Shown here piece by piece: positions 17,431 through 25,789 of a stretch of 64,000 bases of DNA (position 1 is the first letter of the stretch; each line of letters starts with the position of its first letter). Source of the DNA: Chloroflexota bacterium (lineage in GTDB: Bacteria > Chloroflexota > Chloroflexia > Chloroflexales > Herpetosiphonaceae); the NCBI GenBank assembly GCA_020161265.1, contig JAIUOC010000002.1:186001-250000 (forward strand). The letters run 5' to 3'. The notes under the pieces are model-generated. The model ran no database searches and was not told the origin of the DNA. It worked only from the letters and a program-made list of their open reading frames with translations. A program made the translations under genes and the position numbers.

Positions 17431-17512
17431 CGAACTCCCTCAACACAACGGACTGGTGGTCGCGACTGGCGCATATTATACCTGTATCGGACAGCTTGAA
17501 TACAGCGCTAAA

Positions 17513-17542
17513 ACAAAAAACTCAAGGGTTGAGCCTTGAGTT
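17513..17542 (-). terminator. Terminator of the tRNA-Ala pair
   Basis: A 9-bp stem AACTCAAGG/CCTTGAGTT (17519-17527, 17534-17542) with loop gttgag is followed on the minus strand by TTTTTTGTTT. It lies 4 bp past the CCA end of the second tRNA. Confidence 0.9.
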
Positions 17543-17546
17543 GATT

Positions 17547-17622
17547 TGGTGGAGGTGAGGGGGATCGAACCCCTTACCTTCGCAATGCCATTGCGACGCT
17601 CTACCAAGTGAGCTACACCCCC
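17547..17622 (-). tRNA. tRNA-Ala (anticodon GGC)
   Basis: A full cloverleaf on the minus strand. Acceptor GGGGGTG pairs with CACCTCC through one G-U. The D arm starts TAGCTC and ends GAGCG. Anticodon stem TCGCA/TGCGA encloses loop ATGGCAT, so the anticodon is GGC. The T arm is AGGGG-TTCGATC-CCCCT. Discriminator A and an encoded CCA follow. Confidence 0.96.
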
Positions 17623-17649
17623 ATATCGATTTAGTTACACCAAGCAAGT

Positions 17650-17725
17650 TGGTGGAGGCGAGGGGACTCGAACCCCTTACCTCGACAGTGCGATTGTCGC
17701 GCTCTACCAGGTGAGCTACGCCCCC
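17650..17725 (-). tRNA. tRNA-Ala (anticodon CGC)
   Basis: Acceptor GGGGGCG pairs with CGCCTCC. Anticodon stem CGACA/TGTCG encloses loop ATCGCAC, giving anticodon CGC. The T loop is TTCGAGT and CCA is encoded. It is transcribed first, 27 bp before the GGC isoacceptor, and shares nearly the same D and T arms, so the two arose by duplication. Confidence 0.96.
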
Positions 17726-17762
17726 GCTTGTCGGTGTTGTGTGTTTGTTCACAACGCGGGCG

Positions 17763-17791
17763 ATTATAGCATAGGCGGCATGGGCTGTCAA
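17763..17791 (-). promoter_or_regulatory. Perfect consensus sigma-70 promoter of the tRNA-Ala pair
   Basis: On the minus strand, TTGACA (17791-17786) and TATAAT (17768-17763) are 17 bp apart, an exact match to the housekeeping consensus. The expected start is near 17756, about 30 nt before the first tRNA. Confidence 0.9.
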
Positions 17792-17845
17792 ATTTGGCGA
17801 ACATAGCGATTGAAATCACTAAGGAGTAATGCTCTTTTTCTTTTT

Positions 17846-17910
17846 AACCACGAAGAGCACGAAGGGCACAAAGTTGCTTTAGCCACGAATTGCACAAATT
17901 CCACGAATTA
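17846..17910. repeat. Intergenic ccacgaag-type repeat
   Basis: aaccacgaagagcacgaagg is followed by ttagccacgaattgcacaaa and ccacgaatt. The same two-part element (ccacgaagg-NACACGAAG block, then a ttagccacgaat or ttagccacagatt block) recurs near 29731, 35866, 41052 and 59263. Confidence 0.75.
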
Positions 17911-18016
17911 GTTTCATCCCACATCCTATAGCAGAGAACCTCACACGATAATTGTGCTATAAAAACAGTTTGTTTATGATTATAATTAACCACCTACTTA
18001 TGCAAGAAAGCACCAT

Positions 18017-18703
18017 ATGGATAGTTTTGAGCCATTACGCGCAGCTGGATTGGATGTAACATTCCATGTATGGGACGAGGAAGAAGTCGCAGCCGCGATC
18101 CGCTATGCTCAGCAACGTCGAAGCCAAGGACTTCCATCTCAAGTACCCTATTTTTGGTATGCCAACGTATCCAAGCCCGCCGATCACCCAACCTATAATC
18201 TGTCGCAGGATGGTACACAGGAAAAAATACCAAGGCCACTCGATAGTCTTGTATCAAGCATTGCATTGCAGATTGAAAACCGCCAAGCCTGCAATTGGAA
18301 AATCTGGGATTACATTCCAGGCCCAGTTCATCACGAATTTTTCTGTCATTACGAATCACTTGATATGCTGATACCCAATCTTATCAACTATTACTGTGGA
18401 GAGTCTACAATAATTGATGATTGGGTTGTTCCATTAAATCGGCATCCTGAATTGAATCCTAGGCGAGTAGCAACAATTATCGCACGGGCAAGGCCTACAA
18501 CTTTCACTAAACTTGAGAATCATCAATCCAACCAATCTCAACGAGACCAGATGCAATGGAATCGTGAACGTCGCACACGCCATGCCTTCCTACGCCAATA
18601 CATCATCATCAAGCATAATAGTGATTCGACGAGCCAACTTTATCTGCGGCGTGATTGCCGAGCTGCTTGGATTATTCCGCGTAGCAACGAAATCTCGGCT
18701 TGA
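18017..18703 (+). CDS. Hypothetical protein, possibly degenerate
   Basis: A 228-residue frame with no recognisable family. The first 50 residues (LRAAGLDVTFHVWDEEEVAA, AIRYAQQR) look like real soluble protein. The middle, with GPVHHEFFCHYESL and NLINYYCGESTIIDDWVVPL, is also plausible. The last 60 residues (NQSQRDQMQWNRERR, DSTSQLYLRRDC) are low quality, and another frame at about 18513-18700 reads equally well. No good ribosome-binding site precedes the ATG. It may be an old gene broken by frameshifts, isolated between a repeat and the cellulase terminator. Confidence 0.35.
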   Translation: MDSFEPLRAAGLDVTFHVWDEEEVAAAIRYAQQRRSQGLPSQVPYFWYANVSKPADHPTYNLSQDGTQEKIPRPLDSLVSSIALQIENRQACNWKIWDYIPGPVHHEFFCHYESLDMLIPNLINYYCGESTIIDDWVVPLNRHPELNPRRVATIIARARPTTFTKLENHQSNQSQRDQMQWNRERRTRHAFLRQYIIIKHNSDSTSQLYLRRDCRAAWIIPRSNEISA

Positions 18704-18810
18704 TAACCATGGGAACAATATGGTAAATCTCAACTACTTTTACTTATTGCACCTTCGTATTAGAGATTCAACAAGGCAGCAAAAGAATATGTTTCGTTCT
18801 TAAGTTTGGC

Positions 18811-18847
18811 AAAAAACAACCACCAAGTAACAAACTACTTGGTGGTT
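18811..18847 (-). terminator. Terminator of the cellulase gene
   Basis: A 12-bp stem AACCACCAAGTA/TACTTGGTGGTT (18818-18829, 18836-18847) with a 6-nt loop is followed on the minus strand by G and six U residues. It lies 27 bp past the GH9 stop. Confidence 0.9.
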
Positions 18848-18874
18848 ATAAGAATAATCAGTTAGCCCGACAAC

Positions 18875-21313
18875 TTACGGCGTAACGCTACAGGCAACAC
18901 CATTCAAGCTGAAAGCAGTTGGTTTGGCGTTCGTACCACTGAAGCTCGCTTGCATACCAAAGCTTGCAGTTGCCCCAGTGCCTAAGTAGCCATTCCAATT
19001 GACGTTAGTCACATTGACCGCTTGGCCAACTTGGCTCACATTGCCATTCCACAAATTACTAATAAATTGATTACCTGCGTAAGTCCAAGCAAGGTTCCAG
19101 CCATTGATCGCCGCACCGTTGTTTTTGATCACAACATCGGCGGTGAAGCCGGTTGGCCATTGGTTGGAAATGGTGTAGGTCACTTGGCAACTTGAGTTCG
19201 TTTGGGTTGGCACAACTGGCGTGTTGGTTGGCACAGGAGTTGCCGTCGCTGGCCGTGGCGTAGCGGTTGGCACGATTGGCGTAGCCGTCGCGGTTGGGCC
19301 AATCGGGGTTGCCGTCGCCGGAATTGGCGTAGCTGTGGCTGGGCGTGGCGTGGCGGTCGCCGGAATTGGAGTCGCAGTTGGCGGAATTGGCGTAGCCGTC
19401 GGTGGGGTTACCGAGCCAGCTTTTTCATCCAAATAGGCCGCGACCCAAGCTAATGGTGCATTCCAGTTGATGGTAATTTCGTTGGTTGACCACGATTCTA
19501 TATGATCAACGAAACATTTTTGGGCTTTACAGCCAGGTAAACCAATGCTTTGAGCATAGGGATCTTGCAATGCCGAGTTAGGGCCGCCCGAAACTGCCCC
19601 GGCTGGTGGGCGAGGAAAGCCACTATTCGCTTGGAAGGCCCAGAAACGGTGATGCGGGTTTTGCAAGGGGTTTTCGCCATAACCCGTCACATACGATTTA
19701 TCCATCGCATTGCGACCCAGCAAATAATCCATACCTTGGCTCATTGCATTGAGATAGCTCACGTTGCCAGTGAAATCATGGGCCAAGCCCAAAATAATCC
19801 CATTATTCAAGACAAACGAGTTGGAACCCCATGGATAACCAGTGCTGGTTGAATTAAATGGTGTGCCATAGCCTTGGCCAGTGGTGTTATTGGCAAACAC
19901 AGTGGCTGCGCTAATCACTGCATTGCGCACGCCCGCCAGTTCGCTACTGTTGAAGCCGCTGGGTACAACCGCCAATGAAATTGTGCCTAGCGCCTCGGTT
20001 GTGCCCCACGTCATGGCTGGTTCGCGGCTGCTGTAATCGCTTGGTACATCTTGGTAGTAGCTTGAGCTTTGCAAATAGCTCTTGTATTCGGCTTTGCCAG
20101 TCGTGATGTAGAGTTCGCTGGCGGCCCAATAAAATTCATCGCCAACTTGTGGATCGCCATACGAACCACCGCCTGTTCCATCACTATCTAAGGCAATCAC
20201 GTTAGGGTTAGCCCGCGCCGCTGCCCAAGCAGTTTCGGCAGCGCTCAACAAACGTGATGAATACGCTGGATCAATGAAACGCCAGATCCGTGAACCTTGG
20301 GCCGCAGTTGCCGCCAAGTTCAAGGTTGCAGCAGTGCTTGGTGGGCGCAATACCCGATCCTGTGAGTCTTGATCGGGGCGCAGTGGAATACCAGTCCAGT
20401 TGGCATCGTGCATTTTGTGGTGCACCATGCCAGCCCGTGGTTGACCAGCAGGCACTTGCATGCGCAACATAAAATCCAATTCCCAACGCGCCTCGTCGAG
20501 CAAATCGGCTACGCCATTGCTATTTTCAGGAATACTCATGCGGCCATCGCCAAAATCGGCTGCCGACGCACCTAAATATTGGTTGCGCTCATATTGATTA
20601 AGCAATGTCCAGACCGAAATCCCACCATTGACCACATATTTGCCATGGTCGCCAGCATCGTACCAGCCGCCAACTACATTCAGTGAATAGCTACAGCCAG
20701 TGCCAGGCGCACAGGGCACATTGGTATCGCCACGGTTGGGAGCGATGCCAACATGGCCAGCAGGTCGAGTCAGATCATTGCGCCCAGCATAGGGCATGGT
20801 GATCCCAATTCCGCTGCGATTATGGTAGAAGTAGGCGAGAGCATCGTATTTTAATTGGCGATAGACCGTCGCGCTAATATCAAATTGATGGCTCACATTG
20901 CCAGCTGCTGCCAAGGTAAAGCTGCTGCCAGTGCCAGTGTAGCCCGAAAAATCGATGATATGAATCGTATCGCCAGAGCTAGCATCATAGCCAAAAACCG
21001 TAGTATTGCCTGAAAACACGGTTGAGCCGGAGCTATTGCGCAGTTGCCAAGCCACAGGCGAGTTACTGCTATTGACCAAGCTTGCACGTTTAATCGCATT
21101 GGGCAAATAGCCATGCTGGTTGACCCGAATCAGCGAGGAAGCTGCCACAGCAGCAGCGGGGAGATTAGCCGGAGTTGTATTGCGGGATTCGTGTTGGATA
21201 ACCCCAAACACCGAGGAGATGTTCCCAAAAGCCACACTTGCCGTCAGCGCAACCGTACTACAGGCTGCGATCAGCGTGCGTGATCGTTTCCGCCGTTGGA
21301 AATGAACAGTCAT
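18875..21313 (-). CDS. Secreted GH9 endoglucanase with CBM2
   Basis: 812 residues starting at the ATG after AAAGGA. A basic, hydrophobic signal region occupies about 1-30. An Ig-like CelD_N domain (60-150) starts IRVNQHGYLPN. The GH9 (alpha/alpha)6 domain (150-635) has GGWYDAGDHGKYV near 215 with the nucleophile-activating Asp pair, GYGENPLQNPHHR with the conserved His and Arg, and SWSTNEITINWNAPL with the proton-donor Glu. A Pro/Thr/Ala linker covers about 640-705, and a CBM2 cellulose-binding module (NQWPTGFTADVVIKN, then NLAWTY) ends the protein. It cleaves internal beta-1,4 bonds of cellulose outside the cell. It is divergent from the LPMO gene, with operator-like palindromes between. Confidence 0.95.
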   Translation of the reverse strand: MTVHFQRRKRSRTLIAACSTVALTASVAFGNISSVFGVIQHESRNTTPANLPAAAVAASSLIRVNQHGYLPNAIKRASLVNSSNSPVAWQLRNSSGSTVFSGNTTVFGYDASSGDTIHIIDFSGYTGTGSSFTLAAAGNVSHQFDISATVYRQLKYDALAYFYHNRSGIGITMPYAGRNDLTRPAGHVGIAPNRGDTNVPCAPGTGCSYSLNVVGGWYDAGDHGKYVVNGGISVWTLLNQYERNQYLGASAADFGDGRMSIPENSNGVADLLDEARWELDFMLRMQVPAGQPRAGMVHHKMHDANWTGIPLRPDQDSQDRVLRPPSTAATLNLAATAAQGSRIWRFIDPAYSSRLLSAAETAWAAARANPNVIALDSDGTGGGSYGDPQVGDEFYWAASELYITTGKAEYKSYLQSSSYYQDVPSDYSSREPAMTWGTTEALGTISLAVVPSGFNSSELAGVRNAVISAATVFANNTTGQGYGTPFNSTSTGYPWGSNSFVLNNGIILGLAHDFTGNVSYLNAMSQGMDYLLGRNAMDKSYVTGYGENPLQNPHHRFWAFQANSGFPRPPAGAVSGGPNSALQDPYAQSIGLPGCKAQKCFVDHIESWSTNEITINWNAPLAWVAAYLDEKAGSVTPPTATPIPPTATPIPATATPRPATATPIPATATPIGPTATATPIVPTATPRPATATPVPTNTPVVPTQTNSSCQVTYTISNQWPTGFTADVVIKNNGAAINGWNLAWTYAGNQFISNLWNGNVSQVGQAVNVTNVNWNGYLGTGATASFGMQASFSGTNAKPTAFSLNGVACSVTP

Positions 21314-21387
21314 TGGTCGATCCTTTTTGGGCTATTGCAACAGGAAAATTATCTGCTGCAATAGTTCAACATAATTAAATAGAGCAG

Positions 21388-21485
21388 CATTTGGGATCGG
21401 TTTCAATCTAGGATGGAGATTGCTCAGCCAGTTTTTGCGTCATAAGGGTTTCAATTGCAATAACTATTTGAGATCGTTCCCAAAT
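21388..21485. promoter_or_regulatory. Pair of operator-like palindromes upstream of the cellulase
   Basis: Site 2, ATTTGAGATCGTTCCCAAAT at 21466-21485, is palindromic at 7 of 8 outer positions. Site 1, ATTTGGGATCGGTTTCAAT at 21389-21407, matches the reverse complement of site 2 at most positions. The shared form TTTGGGA-WCGR-TYTCAAA resembles LacI/CelR/CebR-type cellulose-utilisation operators (TGGGAGCGCTCCCA). Site 1 would overlap a possible cellulase -35 TTGAAA on the minus strand. Confidence 0.5.
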
Positions 21486-21631
21486 TATTGAGGCAAATAT
21501 TAAATGATTTTTACAACTCTGTCAATGCTCTAGCACTATAATAGTTAAATCATGCTATGCCCAATTGTGGTATGGATTGTTAAACCAAGGTGATCGATTA
21601 GGGGCTTTTGCAACATATTTCTTAAAAATCA

Positions 21632-21678
21632 TTGACTTTTGCTTAAGGAATCTTTATAATTCCAGTGAAATTATAAAG
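21632..21678 (+). promoter_or_regulatory. LPMO promoter with overlapping inverted repeat
   Basis: TTGACT (21632-21637) and TATAAT (21655-21660) are separated by 17 bp. A perfect 10-bp inverted repeat CTTTATAATT-ccagtga-AATTATAAAG (21652-21678) covers the -10 and the expected start, where a bound repressor would block transcription. The leader that follows has a GGAGC/GCTCC hairpin (21762-21777) just before the ribosome-binding site. Confidence 0.65.
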
Positions 21679-21803
21679 AGCGTATTAACTGTTACTGCGA
21701 TCAAGCCTTTACGCTTTTGTCCGCCATCGTTGGTCGTGTTGAACTGGAAAACCCATAACGCGGAGCCACGCCGCTCCTAACCTAGTACGAGGGGGACAAT
21801 CCA

Positions 21804-22727
21804 ATGGTACAACGCCGTATCTTTAGTTTAACCGTCGGTTGTTGGTCGGCATTATTACTAGTTTTGGCGATTAGCAGCCAAGTTAATGCTCACGGAGCGA
21901 TGCAAACGCCAGTCAGTCGGACGTATGCATGTTTTCTCGAAGGCCCAGAAACTCCTGATACCGCCGCTTGTCGCGCAGCAATTGATATCGGGGGCACGCA
22001 GCCGCTCTACGATTGGAATGAAGTTAATATTGGTAATGCTGCGGGTCAGCATCGTTCGTTAATTCCCGATGGCAAATTGTGTAGTGCAGGCCGCGCCAAG
22101 TATGCCGGCTTTGATCTACCACGCGCCGATTGGCCCGCCACGCCCTTAACTTCGGGCAGTTCAATGAGTTTTCTCTATCGGGCGACCGCACCGCACCCAG
22201 GTTCATTCGAGTTTTACATTACCCGCGATGGCTATAGCCCGACCCAAGCCCTCAAATGGTCGGATCTTGAGGCCACGCCCTTTTTGAAGGTCACCAATCC
22301 GCAATTAGTTAATGGCTCATATGTGATCAATGCCCGCATTCCCAGTAACAAAACTGGCCGCCATTTGATCTATTCAATTTGGCAGCGCTCGGATAGTGCT
22401 GAGGCCTTTTACACCTGCTCGGATGTGACCTTTGGCGGCACCAACCCAACCAGTGTGCCAACCGCCACGCCACGGCCAAGCGCTGTGCCCACTGCAACCG
22501 TGCCACCAACAGGCACACCAATTGCGACCGCTACACCGCGCCCAACCAGCGTGCCAACTGCTACGCCAACCAACCCAACTACCCAAGCTTGGCAACCCTA
22601 CACCAGCTATGCCACTGGCGCAGGAGTGACCTACGCAGGCAGCACCTATATCTGCCGCCAAGGCCATACCTCGCTGCCAGGCTGGGAACCCTCAGCAGTG
22701 CCAGCGTTATGGCAATTGATTAATTAA
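21804..22727 (+). CDS. Secreted AA10 lytic polysaccharide monooxygenase with CBM5/12-like module
   Basis: 307 residues starting at the ATG after GAGGGGGA. The signal peptide ends at SQVNA, leaving His as residue 1 of the mature protein, the first ligand of the copper histidine brace. HGAMQTPVSRTY is the classic AA10 (CBM33) start. The second brace His is likely in ATAPHPGSFEFYITRDGYSP, and the Phe/Tyr axial region is HLIYSIWQRSDSAEAFYTC. A Pro/Thr linker (about 215-255) leads to a CBM5/12-like module (WQPYTSYATGAGVTYAGSTY, then GWEPSAVPALWQ). It oxidises crystalline cellulose or chitin, needs copper, and pairs naturally with the divergent GH9 enzyme. Confidence 0.93.
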   Translation: MVQRRIFSLTVGCWSALLLVLAISSQVNAHGAMQTPVSRTYACFLEGPETPDTAACRAAIDIGGTQPLYDWNEVNIGNAAGQHRSLIPDGKLCSAGRAKYAGFDLPRADWPATPLTSGSSMSFLYRATAPHPGSFEFYITRDGYSPTQALKWSDLEATPFLKVTNPQLVNGSYVINARIPSNKTGRHLIYSIWQRSDSAEAFYTCSDVTFGGTNPTSVPTATPRPSAVPTATVPPTGTPIATATPRPTSVPTATPTNPTTQAWQPYTSYATGAGVTYAGSTYICRQGHTSLPGWEPSAVPALWQLIN

Positions 22728-22734
22728 ATGGATC

Positions 22735-22770
22735 AAAGCCCCGCAGATCTGGCTGAAGCTGCGGGGCTTT
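22735..22770. terminator. Bidirectional terminator
   Basis: A 12-bp perfect stem AAAGCCCCGCAG/CTGCGGGGCTTT (22735-22746, 22759-22770) lies between the convergent LPMO and SMP-30-like genes. Confidence 0.85.
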
Positions 22771-22774
22771 GGAT

Positions 22775-23767
22775 TTAGTTAGCTAGCGGCCATAACGCCA
22801 CTTGGTTAGTCATAATCAGCGGCATCAATAGAACTCCACGTTGACGGTCAAGATTAATATCAGCAGGAGCGCCTGTTGTCCCATGGTACATGATGCGTTC
22901 GCTGCCATCAGCCATTAATTGATGAATATTGGCGGTTTGCCACGATGAAACCAACAAACTTTGATCAGCTAACACCACCAAGCCATCATGTTGGCTAGCG
23001 CTAGCCTTGCGATAAGGCTGCAATGTGCCATCAACAGTCAGTTCAAAAATCTCAACCGCAGTATCGTAGCGGCAAACCAACAGCGTGCCATCAGCAGTTA
23101 TAACCAAGCCATTGGGGTTACCATCGGCAAGTTTGACCATCAGCGAAACATTGCCCGCTGGATCAATTTGATAGATCGCCGCCGTACCAGTGCTCGAAAA
23201 ATCCTCTTTTACTCCCATATCGCTAACAAACACCATTCCATCATCACGCGCCACAAGATCATTTAAGAAGCTGCTACCGCTAATTGCAATTGTGCCTTTG
23301 ACCTCGCCCGAAACTGCGTCAAACAAGCGCACGCTATCCAGATCAGCCACATACAGGGTATTATTGGCAATCGCCATGCCTTTGGGCGCGTTTAATTCGA
23401 CCTCTGCACTCGCGCCATCAATCCATTTGGCTTGATTAAGTGTGCCATCGGGGTTAATTTGCGCAATATAGCCGTTATCATCGCGGCCAAATGGTGTACC
23501 ATTAATATTTGAAACCAGATACAGATCGCTGAGCTGATTGTGCAGCATGCCTTCTGGTTGGGCAAAACCTTCGCTCAAGGTGATTGGTGTGGTAATTGCG
23601 GCAATTGGGGCGATTGTTGGCTCAAGCGTTGGGGCAACAGTGGCCGTTACTTCAGCTTGGCTAACGCTAGTTGCGATTGGCGCAATGGTTGCAGTCGGGG
23701 CGACGCTGCTCCCACAACTCGTTAAACTCACACCGATAATTAGTATTAATAGATAGATCCGAGCCAT
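22775..23767 (-). CDS. SMP-30/NHL-like beta-propeller lipoprotein
   Basis: 330 residues from the ATG at 23767 after AAAGGA. A lipoprotein signal ends in the lipobox SLTSCGSS. A Thr/Pro/Ala-rich stretch of about 45 residues follows, then propeller-like repeats: EGFAQPEGMLHNQLSDLYLV, APKGMAIANNTLYVADLD, DLVARDDGMVFVSDMG, NGLVITADGTLLVCRYD and HDGLVVLADQSLLVSSW. The pattern matches SMP-30/gluconolactonase-like or NHL sensor propellers. Role unknown; an extracytoplasmic binding or lactonase function is possible. It diverges from the MmyB-type regulator with 80 bp between starts, so it is a likely target of that regulator. Confidence 0.8.
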   Translation of the reverse strand: MARIYLLILIIGVSLTSCGSSVAPTATIAPIATSVSQAEVTATVAPTLEPTIAPIAAITTPITLSEGFAQPEGMLHNQLSDLYLVSNINGTPFGRDDNGYIAQINPDGTLNQAKWIDGASAEVELNAPKGMAIANNTLYVADLDSVRLFDAVSGEVKGTIAISGSSFLNDLVARDDGMVFVSDMGVKEDFSSTGTAAIYQIDPAGNVSLMVKLADGNPNGLVITADGTLLVCRYDTAVEIFELTVDGTLQPYRKASASQHDGLVVLADQSLLVSSWQTANIHQLMADGSERIMYHGTTGAPADINLDRQRGVLLMPLIMTNQVALWPLAN

Positions 23768-23847
23768 TGGAGCATTCCTTTCTGAATAATGTTCATAGCA
23801 GAATGCTACCAAGCCACGGCTTCGCTAGTAAGACATGGAAATATCCT

Positions 23848-24714
23848 ATGATAAAAACTCCTAGCCTCGCGCCAACCAAGCCAAATCAGATTCAGCGCCG
23901 CCGTTTGCTGACCGATTTTCTGCGTGCTCGGCGTGCTCGCATTTCGCCGGAAAGTGTTGGTTTACCTAATGGCCAACGCCGCCGCACCCCAGGCTTACGT
24001 CGCGAAGAGGTGGCTTTATTGGCGGGAGTCAGCGTTAGTTGGTATACCTGGTTTGAGCAAGGCCGCGAAATTCAAGTTTCTAGCGCGGTTTTGGATAGTT
24101 TGGTGCGGGTGTTGCAACTTGATGGCTATGAACGTGAGCATTTGTATGTTTTAGCCCGTGATAGTGTTAATCCCTTGCCTTGGCTATGTCATGAAATTGA
24201 TTCAGGCACCCAATTGATGCTCGACATGCTCGATCCGGCTCCGGCCTATGTCATTAGCCCATGTTGCACGGTGGTGGCGTGGAACCAAGCAGCCCAGCTC
24301 GTTTTTGGCGATTGGCAAGCCAAAAGTATGCGCGAACGCAACTTGCTTTGGATGACGTTTAGCCAGCCTGGCGCTCGTTTATTTTTTGCTGATTGGGTTG
24401 GCGAAACTCAGCGCGTGCTGGCATTTTTTCGCGCCAACAGCACCAAATATATTGGTCACCCAATTTTGCAAGAGCTAATTGCAGATTTGATGGCAATTAG
24501 CCCTGAATTTTGTCAATTATGGGCGCAACACGACGTTGGCGGCATCACGATCGAGCGCAAAGAACTCCGCCATTGGGATTTAGGCAGCTTGGTGTTTCAC
24601 CCCAAAGTTCTGCAAATTCACAATAGCGATCAGCAACAACTGGTGGTCTATCTGCCCTTAGCCGAGGCACAAACCCGCGAGAAACTTGAACAAGCCTTAA
24701 CCACGACGATCTAA
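23848..24714 (+). CDS. XRE-family regulator with MmyB-like ligand domain
   Basis: 288 residues from the ATG at 23848. Residues 10-90 form a helix-turn-helix with LTDFLRARRARISPESVGLP, RRTPGLRREEVALLAGVSVS and WYTWFEQGRE, the standard opening of this family. Residues 115-285 are the MmyB-type PAS-like domain (MLDPAPAYVISPCCTVVAWN, RNLLWMTF, IGHPILQELIADL, FHPKVLQI), which binds fatty-acid-like ligands in a studied member. It probably regulates the divergent SMP-30-like lipoprotein and itself. The ribosome-binding site is weak (GGAA). Confidence 0.9.
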   Translation: MIKTPSLAPTKPNQIQRRRLLTDFLRARRARISPESVGLPNGQRRRTPGLRREEVALLAGVSVSWYTWFEQGREIQVSSAVLDSLVRVLQLDGYEREHLYVLARDSVNPLPWLCHEIDSGTQLMLDMLDPAPAYVISPCCTVVAWNQAAQLVFGDWQAKSMRERNLLWMTFSQPGARLFFADWVGETQRVLAFFRANSTKYIGHPILQELIADLMAISPEFCQLWAQHDVGGITIERKELRHWDLGSLVFHPKVLQIHNSDQQQLVVYLPLAEAQTREKLEQALTTTI

Positions 24715-24784
24715 CATTCTGCTAACATGGCAGCAGCGAAAAGTAGCGCATAATACTACTACGTTGTTGTATCGAGATAGCCAC

Positions 24785-25759
24785 ATGTTTGAACCAATCA
24801 CCACTGATCTCTATCGGGTGCCAATTCCTGTGCCGTTGCCACTCAAATATGTCAATTGCTACTTGCTCAAAGCTGATCATGGCTGGGTCGTGATCGATAC
24901 GGGCATGCGCTATGCTCAAGCTGAGCAAACATGGCAAGCAACCTTTGAGCAATTGGGGATTGCATGGTCACAGATTAAGAAAATTATCGTGACCCACTAT
25001 CACCCTGACCATTATGGTATGGCGGGCTGGATGGCCGAGCGCAGTGGAGCCAGCGTTTGGATGTCACCAATTGAAATTCAAAGCGTGCAACGTGCGTGGT
25101 ATCAACCATTGCCCGATGCGGCTGATCATTTGGCCGATTTTTTCGAACTGCACGGCATGCCCGATGATCTCAATCGCCAAATTTGGCAACACACCATGGA
25201 TGCAAGCCAATATGTTGATCCCAAGCCGCTGCTTCAACCACTCGATATGAGGCAACCGTTGCAGCTTGGGCAACGCTCGTGGCAACTCTTGCACGCACCA
25301 GGCCACGCCGATGGGCAGCTCTGTTTATACGATGCCGCCGATCAGCTATTAATTGTGGCTGACCATGTGTTGGCCGATATTACACCCAACATCAGCCTTT
25401 GGCCCGAAGCCAAACGCGACCCATTGGCCGATTATTTGGCATCATTAAACGAATTTGCAGCACTCGATGTACGCTTGGCCTTAGCTGGGCATCGCAAGCC
25501 AATTATGGCCTTTCGTGAACGTTGCCACGAAATCGCGCAGCATCATGATCAGCGGCTTGATTTGATGCACCAATACGCTAGCACAGGCAAAACCGCCTTT
25601 GAAGTCTGCGAATTTGCCTTTGGTGTAACCACGCTTTCAGCCCATCAACTACGCTTCGCAATCACCGAAACCTTGGCCCATCTGGTTTATTTAGAGGGTC
25701 AAGGGCGTTTGCAGCGCGAACAACGGGCTAGACAGATTATCTTTCTTGATCAACACTAA
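24785..25759 (+). CDS. Metallo-beta-lactamase-fold hydrolase
   Basis: 324 residues from the ATG at 24785. Metal ligands: THYHPDHYGMAGW near residue 77 (H-x-H-x-D-H), HAPGHADGQLCLY near 175 and VADHVLADI with the bridging Asp, then AGHRKPI with the last His near 238. A C-terminal winged-helix-like tail (TAFEVCEFAFG, HQLRFAITETLAHLVYLEGQ) is typical of MBL-fold proteins related to LACTB2. The family hydrolyses thioesters, lactones or RNA; the substrate is unclear. It runs 55 bp after the MmyB gene end and 30 bp before the lipoprotein gene. Confidence 0.9.
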   Translation: MFEPITTDLYRVPIPVPLPLKYVNCYLLKADHGWVVIDTGMRYAQAEQTWQATFEQLGIAWSQIKKIIVTHYHPDHYGMAGWMAERSGASVWMSPIEIQSVQRAWYQPLPDAADHLADFFELHGMPDDLNRQIWQHTMDASQYVDPKPLLQPLDMRQPLQLGQRSWQLLHAPGHADGQLCLYDAADQLLIVADHVLADITPNISLWPEAKRDPLADYLASLNEFAALDVRLALAGHRKPIMAFRERCHEIAQHHDQRLDLMHQYASTGKTAFEVCEFAFGVTTLSAHQLRFAITETLAHLVYLEGQGRLQREQRARQIIFLDQH

Positions 25760-25789
25760 CGCCGATTCGCAACGTTTTTTGGAGGGTGT

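Noticed and set aside
17994-18359. Minus-strand frame of 121 residues opposite the orphan gene
   Set aside because: No ribosome-binding site or family signal. The plus-strand frame reads better in its first part, though both are weak.
21565-21780. 71-codon plus-strand frame in the cellulase/LPMO intergenic region
   Set aside because: It overlaps the promoter and operator-like repeat, lacks a ribosome-binding site and is not protein-like.
21775-21800. CCTAGTACGAGG-like words resembling the sarcin-ricin loop of 23S rRNA
   Set aside because: Similarity covers only about a dozen bases in a leader next to a ribosome-binding site; no rRNA context.
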